From Methylacidimicrobium fagopyrum (GTDB lineage: Bacteria > Verrucomicrobiota > Verrucomicrobiia > Limisphaerales > UBA11358), in the NCBI GenBank assembly GCA_026225255.1, contig JAMFSJ010000025.1, forward strand, positions 1 to 64,000: DNA of 64,000 nt, read 5' to 3'. Position numbers and translations under genes: made by a program. Below the pieces are notes generated by a model, which saw only the letters and a program-made list of their open reading frames with translations, was not told where the DNA came from and did not search any database. Each line of letters starts with the position of its first letter. The stretch's first letter is position 1. This document shows, in pieces, positions 37,151 through 46,932 of this stretch.

Positions 37151-38152
37151 ATGAAAAATTGGTCTGAACAACGGGTTTTAGTCACCGGCGGTGCGGGCTT
37201 CATTGGCAGCGCATTGGTCTGGGCGCTCAATCGGCGCGGTTGCGAAAACATCGTCGTCTGTGACATCCTTGGCACCAACGAGAAATGGCGCAATCTTACA
37301 TCGTTGCGCTTCGCGGATTACGTTGAAGCCGAAGCGTTGCTGCCACGTTTACAAAACGGCGCGTTAGGAAAATTTGATCTCGTGCTACACCTCGGCGCGT
37401 GTTCCGCCACGACCGAAAAAGATGCGAGCTATCTCATCCGCAATAATTATGAATTCACCAAAGACCTTGCGCTGTGGTCGCTGGCGAATGCGGCGCGGTT
37501 TGTTTATGCGTCCTCCGCGGCGACTTATGGCGACGGTTCGGCGGGCATGGAAGACGACGACACAAAGCTGGATACGCTACGTCCGTTGAACATGTATGGC
37601 TATTCGAAGCACCTGTTCGATTTGCACGCCAAACGCGCCGGGTTCCTGAATAAGATCGTCGGTCTGAAATATTTTAATATCTACGGCCCGAACGAAGATC
37701 ACAAATCTGACATGCGTTCGCTCGTCCACAAATCTACCGCGCAAGTGCAGGCCGAAAAATTGATCCGCCTATTCAAAAGTTATCGTCCAGATTTTCGCGA
37801 TGGCGAACAGAAGCGCGATTTTCTTTACGTCAAAGATTGCGTCGCGATGACCTTGCATCTGGCGGCGACGCCAAAAGCGAATGGGTTATTCAACATCGGT
37901 GGGGGCGAAGCGCGGACGTGGATTGATCTGGCGAATGCCGTGTTTGCGGCGTTGAATGAAAAGCCGAAGATTGAATTTATCGAAATGCCGGAAACGATCC
38001 GCGACAAATATCAATACTTCACGCAAGCCAACATCGCCCGTCTCCGCGCGACCGGTTACACGGAAAAAATCACGTCGCTTGAAAACGCCGTGGCGGATTA
38101 CGTCCGTAATTATCTCGTGCCTGACAAACGACTCGATCCTGCGGTGGCGTGA
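37151..38152 (+). CDS. hldD: ADP-L-glycero-D-manno-heptose-6-epimerase
   Basis: 333 residues, extended SDR enzyme. NAD(P) motif GGAGFIGS (13-20). Substrate region HLGACSATTEKDASYLIRNNYEFTKDL, typical of HldD/RfaD. Catalytic YxxxK at Tyr149-Lys153 (MYGYSK). Then GLKYFNIYGPNEDHKSDMRSLVHK and QKRDFLYVKDCV. It makes the L-glycero-D-manno-heptose precursor of the LPS inner core, indicating a Gram-negative envelope. Last gene of a run starting at 35089. Confidence 0.93.
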   Translation: MKNWSEQRVLVTGGAGFIGSALVWALNRRGCENIVVCDILGTNEKWRNLTSLRFADYVEAEALLPRLQNGALGKFDLVLHLGACSATTEKDASYLIRNNYEFTKDLALWSLANAARFVYASSAATYGDGSAGMEDDDTKLDTLRPLNMYGYSKHLFDLHAKRAGFLNKIVGLKYFNIYGPNEDHKSDMRSLVHKSTAQVQAEKLIRLFKSYRPDFRDGEQKRDFLYVKDCVAMTLHLAATPKANGLFNIGGGEARTWIDLANAVFAALNEKPKIEFIEMPETIRDKYQYFTQANIARLRATGYTEKITSLENAVADYVRNYLVPDKRLDPAVA

Positions 38153-38156
38153 TTCA

Positions 38157-38182
38157 GGAGCGCCGATCTCCCGATCGGCGCG
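38157..38182. repeat. single family-D palindrome
   Basis: GGAGCGCCGATCTC and GATCGGCGCG repeat one arm of the 23380-23448 element, 4 bp after the hldD stop codon. A remnant of the opposite arm (GCTCGGCTCC) lies near 38195. The rest of the gap to 38436 holds nothing recognisable. Confidence 0.65.
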
Positions 38183-38436
38183 AAGTAAAAAAGCGCTCGG
38201 CTCCAAACAACGCCCCACGGAGTAAAGCGCCCGATTTTTTTGAATCATGCGTTTCGTAGCTAACTCATTAACTCACTTATAGTATCGCCAATTTTCTCTA
38301 GGTTGAAATTGGGGTGGAATAGTTTTTGAGATTGTCAGCTATTTCGGCTCTGCTAGAGTCGCTCCAGGCTAGAAGAAACGATCATAGCGTCTAATTAATT
38401 ATCGCCTTTCAAAAGCAACGTTAACTCCTTTAACCA

Positions 38437-40905
38437 ATGAAATCACAACTGCCTTGCTTGCGCCGAGTCACTAAATCATCCCTACTATTGGCCGGAATTT
38501 TGACCAGCTGGACGCAGATGGTTTCCGCCCAATTGACGGTTCAGATTGTCAATGACAGCGGATTGGCGGATAGCAATATATTCATCATGGTGCCGGGGGC
38601 GGCTAGCGGGGCGTCGATCAGTCCGGCCAATTTGTTTGTGGATAAAGATCATGGAACTAACACGGCGGTGGCGCTCTCGACGTTGGCGACCGATGGTTTT
38701 GGGACTTCGCCCCTCGTCTCACACATTTCAGGAAATACGAACACGGTCTATACGTTTCAGGCGGGTTATATTACATCGGGTGCGATTTATTTCATGTATA
38801 ACCACCCTTTTACTTTTGCCAGCGGGACGACGCCCAGTCCGTCGCCCGACGGCGGGAATGGCGGCAGCGGTTTCCGCTATGACTATGCCGAGTTCTCCTT
38901 CCTCGGTGGCAATGTGAACAATGACGTGGATCTGACTTATGTGGATAAGTTCGGGATTCCGCTGCAATTGGAGTGGTTTCACGGAACCAATACGATGGCA
39001 ACTAATCTGGTGGCTGGTTCGTATGTGTATGCTTCGACCAAAACGTTGGCGAATTCTTTTGCGGCCAGCGGATTTGCCAATGCCATTTTCACTTTAACGA
39101 ATGCCGGCGCTGCCAATGGCGACATCACACCGGGTTGGCAATATGTCGCAGGAACGAATCCCTATGCTAATTTTGCCCGCATTGTTTCACCCGAGAAGGT
39201 GAGCGGCACCGGCGCCTCGGTTTCACCTTATCCGGGAGTAACCAATTTTTTAAATTTTCTAACTACGAATCCATTCACCCTCAACGGGGCGAGTGTTCAG
39301 GGCGGAAGTATTTCTGTCACGAATGCAGGCAACACTTTTACCACTAATTATCTTTATTACTACCTGGGATATCAAACTACGGTTACTGCCAATAACAACG
39401 GTGGTTGGGCCTTCACTTTGACTTACAACCAAAATGCCCTGCCGACAAACTATAACCTTACCGCCATGGGCGCGGTTTCAAATACGACGGCTACGGGCAA
39501 TAACACGGTGGTGACTATTCCGCTGCAATATACTAATACGATTGCGTTTACGGTTCCCGATACTAATACCACCATCTGCGCGAGCGCGTTCATCTATGGC
39601 GCGCCGGTCGGCACCAATTATTTGGTCAATGGGTTGCCGGTCACCGACAATACTCATGCCAGCTATAACGTCGAAGTCTGGATGATTGGTGATATTTTGT
39701 CGTCCCTCAATTTCGGTTTTGCAGGCGGAATTTACGGCACGAATTCGGCCCAATGGTATTCGCCGAAGGTGGCTTGGACCTCTTATCCCTACGGTTGGGC
39801 GCAACCGCCGCCCTATAATAATCCCACTAATGGCTTCTATAACCCTTACGCCGCTTTAATGTATTACAATGCCGATGCCTACACGTTTGCTTTTTCCGAG
39901 CGCATTACTCCGGATGTCGGGATGTCGGTGATGAACGGCGACATCATCCGCGTCACGATTCTTCCCGATGACCGTTTGGATTCGCCCATTCCGGAAGTTC
40001 AAACTGATTTGACCACTTCTAATTCAATCACTTTGCATTGGAATCCGGTTGCCGGGGCTACGAGTTATCGAGTCAGCCTGCTGCGGCCATTGGGGATTGC
40101 TCCGGCCAATATCACTGGCACCAGTTATACTTTCAATGGACTCATTCCCGGTGCGCCTTATGTGATGTCGGTGCAGGCGGTGGGAACCGAGAACGGAAAT
40201 CCTATCTTCACGCCCGCCCGATCAATCACCGCGATGACCGACGGTAGTTATACGACGACCAATGGAAACTTTATTACGATTAACATGTCGTTTCCCGGCG
40301 TGGTGGATGCTTTTTCGCAACTAAAAACAGTCTATATCAATGGCGAACCTTTGCCGGCTATCAGCAGTGGCAATATTACCTTTGAGGCCCGGCAGGGAAC
40401 CAATCAAGTTCCCGTCATCTTGTTTGACCAAAACACTAACGTGGTCTTTAGCGATTGGGCTACTTTTGTTCTTTCGCCGCCTTTTACCAGCAACGGCACT
40501 AATTATACCACGATTTCAGACATTAACTTTTTTGGCCAGCAGGTTGGCGCTGTGCCCACCTTCGCCGGCAACCCCAATGTCATCGGCTTCAATATTCCAA
40601 CGAACAATACGAGTGTCGTGATTGGTTTGGTTTACAGTGAGCCGGCTGAAATCCGTAAATTCAATCCCCTCAACGTCATTCTCCCGATGACTTCCCCCGT
40701 GGTCATCACCAGCGTCAGTTCATTGCCGGGTGGCGGCATTCAATTTGGTTTCGATGTTCCTGCGGGCACAAATTATGTCGTCGAATCATCGGGCAATTTG
40801 ATCAACTGGCAGACGAATTATAGCGGCATCGGTTTGGTGGGTGGTGAAGCTTATACTAATGCCTTTGGCACCAATGCCGTGCAGTTCTATCGGATTAAAT
40901 TATGA
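38437..40905 (+). CDS. secreted GH64-like (beta-1,3-glucanase/thaumatin-like) protein with FN3 domain
   Basis: 822 residues with a signal peptide (to about residue 31, TQMVSA). Residues about 32-500 resemble GH64: LTVQIVNDSGLADSNIFIMVPG, YDYAEFSFLGGNVNNDVDLTYVDKFGIPLQLEW and later blocks rich in Tyr/Asn. Near 515-600 is a fibronectin-type-III-like domain (SNSITLHWNPVAGATSYRVSLLRP...GLIPGAPYVMSVQAVG). The last 75 residues (GIQFGFDVPAGTNYVVESSGNLINWQTNY...GTNAVQFYRIKL) resemble the end of the giant protein at 9984-14201. Catalytic residues are not assigned; activity on beta-1,3-glucan is possible. Confidence 0.72.
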   Translation: MKSQLPCLRRVTKSSLLLAGILTSWTQMVSAQLTVQIVNDSGLADSNIFIMVPGAASGASISPANLFVDKDHGTNTAVALSTLATDGFGTSPLVSHISGNTNTVYTFQAGYITSGAIYFMYNHPFTFASGTTPSPSPDGGNGGSGFRYDYAEFSFLGGNVNNDVDLTYVDKFGIPLQLEWFHGTNTMATNLVAGSYVYASTKTLANSFAASGFANAIFTLTNAGAANGDITPGWQYVAGTNPYANFARIVSPEKVSGTGASVSPYPGVTNFLNFLTTNPFTLNGASVQGGSISVTNAGNTFTTNYLYYYLGYQTTVTANNNGGWAFTLTYNQNALPTNYNLTAMGAVSNTTATGNNTVVTIPLQYTNTIAFTVPDTNTTICASAFIYGAPVGTNYLVNGLPVTDNTHASYNVEVWMIGDILSSLNFGFAGGIYGTNSAQWYSPKVAWTSYPYGWAQPPPYNNPTNGFYNPYAALMYYNADAYTFAFSERITPDVGMSVMNGDIIRVTILPDDRLDSPIPEVQTDLTTSNSITLHWNPVAGATSYRVSLLRPLGIAPANITGTSYTFNGLIPGAPYVMSVQAVGTENGNPIFTPARSITAMTDGSYTTTNGNFITINMSFPGVVDAFSQLKTVYINGEPLPAISSGNITFEARQGTNQVPVILFDQNTNVVFSDWATFVLSPPFTSNGTNYTTISDINFFGQQVGAVPTFAGNPNVIGFNIPTNNTSVVIGLVYSEPAEIRKFNPLNVILPMTSPVVITSVSSLPGGGIQFGFDVPAGTNYVVESSGNLINWQTNYSGIGLVGGEAYTNAFGTNAVQFYRIKL

Positions 40906-40926
40906 AGCGGTGAATACTGTTGAACG

Positions 40927-40964
40927 AAAATCCCGTTGGCCGCGTTGGCCAACGGGATTTTTTT
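40927..40964. terminator. bidirectional terminator
   Basis: AAAATCCCGTTGGCC and GGCCAACGGGATTTT form a stem of about 15 bp around a GCGTT loop, with T-runs on + and matching A on the other side. It separates the convergent GH64-like and SNF2 genes. Confidence 0.92.
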
Positions 40965-40976
40965 GCGGCGGACAAA

Positions 40977-43900
40977 CTATTCCTCCGAGAACAGATATTC
41001 CAAATCCGTTGCCGTGAGGCTGCGGGCGAAACCTTCTTCGCCGAGGACGTCGGCAATGGTTTGCGCTTTGCTTTGTTGCAGTTCCCAGATTTTTTCTTCA
41101 ACCGTGCCGGGCGCGATGAGGCGGTAGGCATTGACGGTTTGCGTCTGGCCGATACGATGCGAACGATCAATGGCCTGCGCCTCGACCGCTGGATTCCACC
41201 ACGGATCGTAGAGAACAACGTAGCTGGCGTTCGTGAGGTTCAAGCCGGTTCCCGCCGCGCGCAAGCTCAACAGGAACACGCCCGCACCGGTGTCTTTTTG
41301 GAAATCGTTGACGACTTGCTGACGATCTTTTGTCTGGCCCGTGAGCATGTGCGTCGGGATGTTGCGCACGCGACATTCTTTTTCCAACAGCTCGAGCATC
41401 TGCACGAACTGCGAAAACACGAGCACTTTCTGGCCGTCGGCAATGAGCGGATCGAGCAGCTCGAAGAGCGTTTCCGTTTTGCCGGACGCCGTATTGCTGC
41501 CGACAAGCGCCGGATGGCAGCAAACTTGACGCAAACGCGTGAGCGCCGCGAGCACGTGCATTTTGCTTTTGTTCAAACCTTGCGTCTCGACCGCCTTCAT
41601 CACTTGATCGCGGCTGCGACGCAATTCCGCGAGATACAATTTGCGTTGTTCCTCGCCGAGCGGACAGTCGCGACGTTCTTCGATGCGGTCCGGCAGATCT
41701 TTCGCCACGTGTTTTTTCAAGCGGCGCAAGAGCAGGGGGCGCAACTTCGCCGACAAACGGCGACGTGCGATGCGTTGAATGGATTCCGTATTCTCGCCGC
41801 CCTTGGGTTCGTAAGTATCGAGAAATTGATCCTGCGTGCCGAGATAGCCGGGCTGAATGAAATCCACGATGCTCCACAAATCAAGCAGCCGATTTTCCAG
41901 CGGCGTGCCGGTGAGCGCGATCTTATTTTCGCACTTCAATTGTTTCACCGACTGCGTGACTTGCGCGCCGGGATTTTTGATGAACTGCGCTTCGTCCAAG
42001 ATCACCGCGCGGAAAGAGAATTTGTGAAACTCTTCCAGATCGCGGCGGAGCAGGGCGTAATTCGTCACAATCAAATCGTGCTGCGGAATTTGTTTGCGCA
42101 AATTGTGTCGCGCCGCGCCGCTTTCGAGCACGAGCACTTTTAGATTAGGCGTAAATTTTTCCGCTTCGCGCCGCCAGTTGTGCAGCACGGACGCGGGACA
42201 AATCACAAGCGACGGCTTGTGATTTTTTTTATTTTGATCCTGCAACCACGCGAGCCACGTCAACGTTTGCAACGTTTTGCCGAGACCCATGTCATCCGCG
42301 AGAATGCCGCCGAGTTTGACCCGCACGAGATGCGCCAGAAAATCGAAACCGTCCTTTTGATAGGGACGCAATTCCGCCTGCAACGTCTTGGGTAATTCCG
42401 CCGGCGGCACGCCTTTGAAATCACGAACGCGTTCGCGCAAGGCCATCGCTTCCGGCGAATCCACGAACCGAGTGAGACCGTCGTCGTCCAAATGCGCCAC
42501 GTGTTCAAGGCCGACTTTTTGCGGCACGGCGATGAGTCCGTCCACGCCCATGTCGGCCATCGCCTCGTGCGCGCCTTGCACGGCTTTGGTGTCGAGTTCG
42601 ACCCAGCCCGAGTTTGGCAATTTTACGAAACGACTGGTCGCCGCCGCGAGCCGTTCGAGATCCGCTTTGGAAAGTTTTAAACCTTCCGCTTCCCATTCCG
42701 CAGAAACGGAGAGCCAATCAATGCCGCTGCCTTTGACGACGAGGCGGGGCTTGAGTTGACGCGGCGTGAGGAACAAACGATGGAACGCGGCGTTGCCGAG
42801 AAATTCCGCTTCCGCCGGACGCGAGGCCCACGCTTCTGCGAGGGCGCCGAGAAAATTTTCATTCGCATCACCGAGCCACAAACCGGGTTCTTGCATGAAC
42901 CAATCCAAGCGGCGCAGCCATTGAATCGTCGGATCGAGGCGCGGGTCATCGAGGATTTCCGGCTTCGTTGCGGCGTGGCCGTTATGGCCGTTGGTTCCGT
43001 GATTCGCGGGGGGCACGCCGGGCGCGATATCGCGCATCCACTCGTGTCCGCTCCAAAACCAAATGCTTTTATCGCGCCCACTTTTCGCCAGCAAACGCAG
43101 GCGAACGGTGTCGTCGAGCAATTCAAAAACAAATTGCGGCGACGCCGGATGCGCGATGCAAAGTTGCTCCCAATCCACGCCATGATTCGCCTGGGTCTTG
43201 CGCAAATGCAACAGCAGCCGATGGCTTAACTTGCGCACGGGCACCGACGGTTTTTGCGCGAGATGTTTCAGCACGCCGTTCGGCGGCGCGTTACGCAGCA
43301 GCAAAAATTCGTTGCCCACCAGCGCGAGCGGCGATTGGCGATTGAAAAATTTTACGTCCGCCACGGAATGAATTTGTCCATCCGGCGCCGTGATGCGATG
43401 CGTGAAGGAAAGTTCTTTCTCGCCATTTTCCAGATGCGGATTCAGTGCGACCACGTGACCATGAAAATGCAGCGGTTTGCCGTTGAACGCCGATTCGAGG
43501 CGATTCGTGTGACCCCAACGCGCGAGCCATTGCAGCAAATCCGCGTCGGCGAGCAGCAACGTATCCGCGTCCGTCGCGCGTTCGCGTTGCGTGTCGTAAA
43601 TCCACTGGACGAATTCCCAATCCTGCGGCGTGAATAATTCCTGTTCATGCGCGGCCCGGACGACCAGGTCAATGAGGTCTTTGAGCGAACGCGCCTTCTC
43701 GCCCGTGCGCGGACGCAGCAATAAAAATTGCAGTGCGAGCTGATTGCGCGAAGGTTCGTTGGCATCCGGCAGCGGTTTGCAAACGACGCGCAACGTGGCG
43801 CGCGGCGTATCGAGATGCAGCGGCGCGGGCGGCGAAAGCCAATGCTCCAATTCTTGGACGAGTTGCATTTCCTGCTCGGCTTCCTCGGCGCGGGCAAAAC

Positions 43901-44291
43901 GGTCGAGGCTGGCGTGCGGTTGCAATTCCGGCGGCACGGAACGTTTGGCGCGGAGAAACAAAAACGCGAGTTCTTCCAAGCGCGGCTTGCCTTGCACGGC
44001 GAGCATTTTCGGCCACCAATCGTTCGCCGGAAAATCGCGGCGCGAGAGCGAGAGCTTCTCGAAATAATCTTCGAGGGCGAGCCAGGCGCGTTGCGAATCC
44101 GGGCACGCGGCGAACGTGCGCAAGATTTCCTCGCGCTCGCTGACGGTGGTTTTGGAATCGGATAATTCCCGGCGCAAGTCCGCGAACGCGCCGTAAGTTT
44201 GAGACAACACCTTGTGATGGGCGTCGTATTTACTCGCGCCACCGCCATTGCGGGACGCGCCATTTCCATTTCTGGCAGAAAATTTCGGCAT
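40977..44291 (-). CDS. SNF2-family DEAD/DEAH-type ATPase (HepA/RapA-like)
   Basis: 1104 residues. The C-terminal half carries all SNF2 motifs: Walker A GGILADDMGLGKTLQTL (about 665), motif Ia LVICPASVLHNW, motif II VILDEAQFIKN (about 764), motif III ALTGTPLENRLLDLWSI, motif V GTGLNLTNASYVVLYDPWWNP and motif VI AIDRSHRIGQTQTVNAYRL (about 1043). The N-terminal half (about 1-550) is an SNF2-associated, mostly helical region that I cannot assign further. The protein probably remodels nucleic acid-protein complexes. It stands alone. Confidence 0.93.
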   Translation of the reverse strand: MPKFSARNGNGASRNGGGASKYDAHHKVLSQTYGAFADLRRELSDSKTTVSEREEILRTFAACPDSQRAWLALEDYFEKLSLSRRDFPANDWWPKMLAVQGKPRLEELAFLFLRAKRSVPPELQPHASLDRFARAEEAEQEMQLVQELEHWLSPPAPLHLDTPRATLRVVCKPLPDANEPSRNQLALQFLLLRPRTGEKARSLKDLIDLVVRAAHEQELFTPQDWEFVQWIYDTQRERATDADTLLLADADLLQWLARWGHTNRLESAFNGKPLHFHGHVVALNPHLENGEKELSFTHRITAPDGQIHSVADVKFFNRQSPLALVGNEFLLLRNAPPNGVLKHLAQKPSVPVRKLSHRLLLHLRKTQANHGVDWEQLCIAHPASPQFVFELLDDTVRLRLLAKSGRDKSIWFWSGHEWMRDIAPGVPPANHGTNGHNGHAATKPEILDDPRLDPTIQWLRRLDWFMQEPGLWLGDANENFLGALAEAWASRPAEAEFLGNAAFHRLFLTPRQLKPRLVVKGSGIDWLSVSAEWEAEGLKLSKADLERLAAATSRFVKLPNSGWVELDTKAVQGAHEAMADMGVDGLIAVPQKVGLEHVAHLDDDGLTRFVDSPEAMALRERVRDFKGVPPAELPKTLQAELRPYQKDGFDFLAHLVRVKLGGILADDMGLGKTLQTLTWLAWLQDQNKKNHKPSLVICPASVLHNWRREAEKFTPNLKVLVLESGAARHNLRKQIPQHDLIVTNYALLRRDLEEFHKFSFRAVILDEAQFIKNPGAQVTQSVKQLKCENKIALTGTPLENRLLDLWSIVDFIQPGYLGTQDQFLDTYEPKGGENTESIQRIARRRLSAKLRPLLLRRLKKHVAKDLPDRIEERRDCPLGEEQRKLYLAELRRSRDQVMKAVETQGLNKSKMHVLAALTRLRQVCCHPALVGSNTASGKTETLFELLDPLIADGQKVLVFSQFVQMLELLEKECRVRNIPTHMLTGQTKDRQQVVNDFQKDTGAGVFLLSLRAAGTGLNLTNASYVVLYDPWWNPAVEAQAIDRSHRIGQTQTVNAYRLIAPGTVEEKIWELQQSKAQTIADVLGEEGFARSLTATDLEYLFSEE

Positions 44292-44650
44292 CGAAAAAAG
44301 TTAGACTATTCATTTCGACATATCTGCCAACGCTGGTCAATGCGAAAGGAAAATTATTTTGATTGGGCAGCCGCTTTTGCCACGAACGGACATAGCTGGG
44401 AAAAAGTTTTGACGCGAATTAGAGTGTTTCTATTAAACGATATATCATAGTTGAGCGATTGGTCGGGATATCGCATTGCGATGTCCACGCCGGGTTTCGG
44501 CGCAACGCATGGGCAAAACATTCACGTAAAACGACATCCGTTCTGTCGCCTGACGCAGCGCTCCAGCGTGATTGCATCAAGCTCTTGGCAGGTTATTTTA
44601 ATTCGTATTCATCCGAGCCCATCCGCGGTTGAAAAATTTGTTCGCAGTTA
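44292..44650. other. intergenic gap without recognisable features
   Basis: About 360 bp between the divergently placed SNF2 promoter side and the rpsI terminator. I see no gene, no RNA and no strong hairpin. Short stretches (TTTTGACGCGAATTAGAG; ATTCGTATTCATCC) echo the inverted repeat at 25517-25568 and may be a decayed copy. Confidence 0.5.
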
Positions 44651-44687
44651 AAAAACAAAAAACCCTGCCGGCAATTGCCAGCAGGGC
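44651..44687 (-). terminator. terminator of the rplM-rpsI operon
   Basis: On the minus strand CCCTGC-T-GGCAATTGCC-G-GCAGGG folds into a stem, followed by TTTTTTGTTTTTT. It lies about 20 bp past the rpsI stop. Confidence 0.9.
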
Positions 44688-44706
44688 TTGAAAGTTTCGC
44701 AGCGGA

Positions 44707-45108
44707 TCAACGTTTGCTGAACTGGAAGCGTTTGCGCGCACCCGGTTGACCGTATTTTTTGCGTTCGCGGGCACGCGGATCGCGGGTCAACAAACCTTCC
44801 GCTTTCAACGGCGGACGGAGCGCGGCATCAAATTCAAGCAGCGCGCGGGAAATGCCATGACGAACGGCGTCGGCTTGACCATTCGGTCCGCCACCGGCGA
44901 CGTTGATACGGATGTCAAATTTTTCCACCACATTGGCGACGATCAGCGGTTGGGTAACCACGGCGCGCAAGGTTTCGAGCGGGAAATAATTTTCAAACGT
45001 GCGGCGGTTCACGGTGATCTTACCGCTGCCGGTCGCGAGACGGACACGGGCGACGGCGGTTTTACGACGGCCGGTGCCGAGAAATTCGTTAGTTTTGGTA
45101 GCAGCCAT
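44707..45108 (-). CDS. rpsI: 30S ribosomal protein S9
   Basis: 133 residues. Contains [16 protein letters not shown], the [10 protein letters not shown] segment, [23 protein letters not shown] and the conserved basic end [24 protein letters not shown], whose last residues reach the ribosomal P site. It follows rplM at 6 bp, the classical L13-S9 operon order. Confidence 0.98.
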   Translation of the reverse strand: MAATKTNEFLGTGRRKTAVARVRLATGSGKITVNRRTFENYFPLETLRAVVTQPLIVANVVEKFDIRINVAGGGPNGQADAVRHGISRALLEFDAALRPPLKAEGLLTRDPRARERKKYGQPGARKRFQFSKR

Positions 45109-45114
45109 AAAAAA

Positions 45115-45549
45115 TTATTTTGAAGGTGCGAGGACCGCCGGCGTTTGCGCGGAGTGATCGTGTTTCGGGCCTTTGAAAACTTTCAGTTTGGTGAGCAAAA
45201 CGCGGCCGAGGCGGTTCTTCGGAATCATGCCTTTGACGGCGTGTTCGATGAGGCGTTCGGGCTGTTTAGCGCGCACTTGCTCGACGGTGGCGTATTTTTC
45301 GCCGCCCTTCCAGCCGGAATAGCTCATGTATTCCTTGGCGGTTTCTTTTTTGCCGGTCACACGCACTTTTTCGGCGTTGACGACGATGACAAAGTCACCG
45401 GCATCGAGATGCGGCGTATAGACGGGTTTATTTTTCCCGCGCAAAATATCAGCGACCTGCACGGCCAAACGGCCAAGCACGGCGCCATCGGCATCAATTA
45501 CATGCCACTTGCGCTGGTCCAAATTTACTTTCGGCAAATGCGTTTTCAT
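45115..45549 (-). CDS. rplM: 50S ribosomal protein L13
   Basis: 144 residues from the ATG at 45549; the frame is open further upstream, but family members start here. Contains KWHVIDADGAVLGRLAVQVADILRGKNKPVYTPHLDAGDFVIVVNAEKV and HAVKGMIPKNRLGRVLLTKLKVFKGPKHDHSAQ. First gene of the rplM-rpsI operon. Confidence 0.98.
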   Translation of the reverse strand: MKTHLPKVNLDQRKWHVIDADGAVLGRLAVQVADILRGKNKPVYTPHLDAGDFVIVVNAEKVRVTGKKETAKEYMSYSGWKGGEKYATVEQVRAKQPERLIEHAVKGMIPKNRLGRVLLTKLKVFKGPKHDHSAQTPAVLAPSK

Positions 45550-45668
45550 TTCAAAATCCAAACAAAGGGACGTGGAATCTATCAAACGTGCAGCCAAAGT
45601 CAACACGCGATTTAAGTTAATTGAATTGCCCTTTACAGAACATCAAAAGTGGACGAGTAGTTTCTCGC

Positions 45669-46865
45669 ATGAAGCGACTCGGTTCAACCTTTATTATCAT
45701 TTTAATCGTGCTCGGTATTTTCACCGCGCCCAATGTCCACGCGGCCATTGACGCGGCTCCGGCCAAAACTTCGCCGCCGCCCGGCGTGCAGATGGCGCAA
45801 ACGCTTTCGGTGCTCACCGGCGTCGCCATCTCGCCGTTGCTCGGGGTGAGCGCCGTGGGTTGTTATCAATATTGCAAAGCCAAAACCGATGACGAACGCG
45901 CGAAATTGCCGTGGTTCGCCAATCCGCTTTTTTGGGTGCCTGCGTTTCTGCTTGTAGCGGCGTGTTTTCTGAAAGACACCTTCGGCGTCGCCACCGCGCC
46001 CGGTTTGAAAAAGCCGTTCGACATCGCGGAAACCATCGAACACAAAATTTCCGGCCTCGTCGCGACCGGCGCGTTCGTGCCGATCATGATCAATATGATT
46101 CACGAAGCGAATTCTACCGGCGGCCAGCCGAGCGTGTCGTTTAGCGCGATGGGTTTTGCAGCCATCCAAATTCCGCACTGGCTTTACGATGTCGCGCTGA
46201 CGCCGATTGCGATGGCGGCGTTCTTCATCGTTTTTCTCGCGTCAAACGCCATCAATATTTTAATTCTCCTCAGCCCGTTTCCAGCGATGGATGCCGTGCT
46301 GAAAAGCTTTCGCACCGGCGTGCTCGCCAGCGTCGTCATCAGCTCGTGGATGAATCCGTGGATTGGTTTGATGTGGTCGGTCATCATCATTTTAATTTCG
46401 TGGCTCATCGCCGGTTGGTCATTTCGACTGTCGCACTTCGGCCTCGTTTTTCTCTGGGATTATTTTACGTTGCGCAAAAATCGCTTCGTCCCGCACGCGA
46501 CGGAAAATAAACTTTTTCTAAGTCGCAAAATAAATCAAGTTCCCGCACGCACTTACGGCAAATTGTCCCGCGCGGACAATGGCGAACATCTTTTCCGTTA
46601 TCAACCGTGGCTGGTTTTTCCGGCACGCACATTGATTCTGCCTGCTGGAAAATACGAAGCGGGTCGCGGCATTTTCTATTCCGAAATTCTGCACGTTAAA
46701 AACGATGCCGCCAAAACATTGCTCCTGCTGCCGCCGCGCTACTTGGGCCATGAAGAAACCATCGTGAGAATTTACAGCTTCACAGGCGTCCGCAACGTCG
46801 GCCTCCGCGCCGCGTGGGCGTGGCTGAAAAGTCTGTTTGGCCAGACGAAGAGCGCGGCGATTTGA
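45669..46865 (+). CDS. polytopic membrane protein of unknown function
   Basis: 398 residues from the ATG at 45669; a longer frame from 45621 adds 16 polar residues before a good signal-like segment (TFIIILIVLGIFTAPNVHAA). Several hydrophobic helices follow (about 60-80, 95-115, 140-160, 185-215 FFIVFLASNAINILILLSPF, 225-265 IGLMWSVIIILISWLIAGWSF), then a hydrophilic C-terminal domain of about 120 residues (RTYGKLSRADNGEHLFRYQPWLVFPARTLILP). No family recognised. Confidence 0.7.
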   Translation: MKRLGSTFIIILIVLGIFTAPNVHAAIDAAPAKTSPPPGVQMAQTLSVLTGVAISPLLGVSAVGCYQYCKAKTDDERAKLPWFANPLFWVPAFLLVAACFLKDTFGVATAPGLKKPFDIAETIEHKISGLVATGAFVPIMINMIHEANSTGGQPSVSFSAMGFAAIQIPHWLYDVALTPIAMAAFFIVFLASNAINILILLSPFPAMDAVLKSFRTGVLASVVISSWMNPWIGLMWSVIIILISWLIAGWSFRLSHFGLVFLWDYFTLRKNRFVPHATENKLFLSRKINQVPARTYGKLSRADNGEHLFRYQPWLVFPARTLILPAGKYEAGRGIFYSEILHVKNDAAKTLLLLPPRYLGHEETIVRIYSFTGVRNVGLRAAWAWLKSLFGQTKSAAI

Positions 46866-46932
46866 AAAAGCTTCAAACTTCAAGCCCAAGCTTTGCGCGA
46901 GTAAGACGCGTCGCTCCGAGCGCGCAGAAATT

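Noticed and set aside
40920-42143. 407-residue + strand frame opposite the SNF2 gene
   Set aside because: Shadow; the minus strand carries all helicase motifs.
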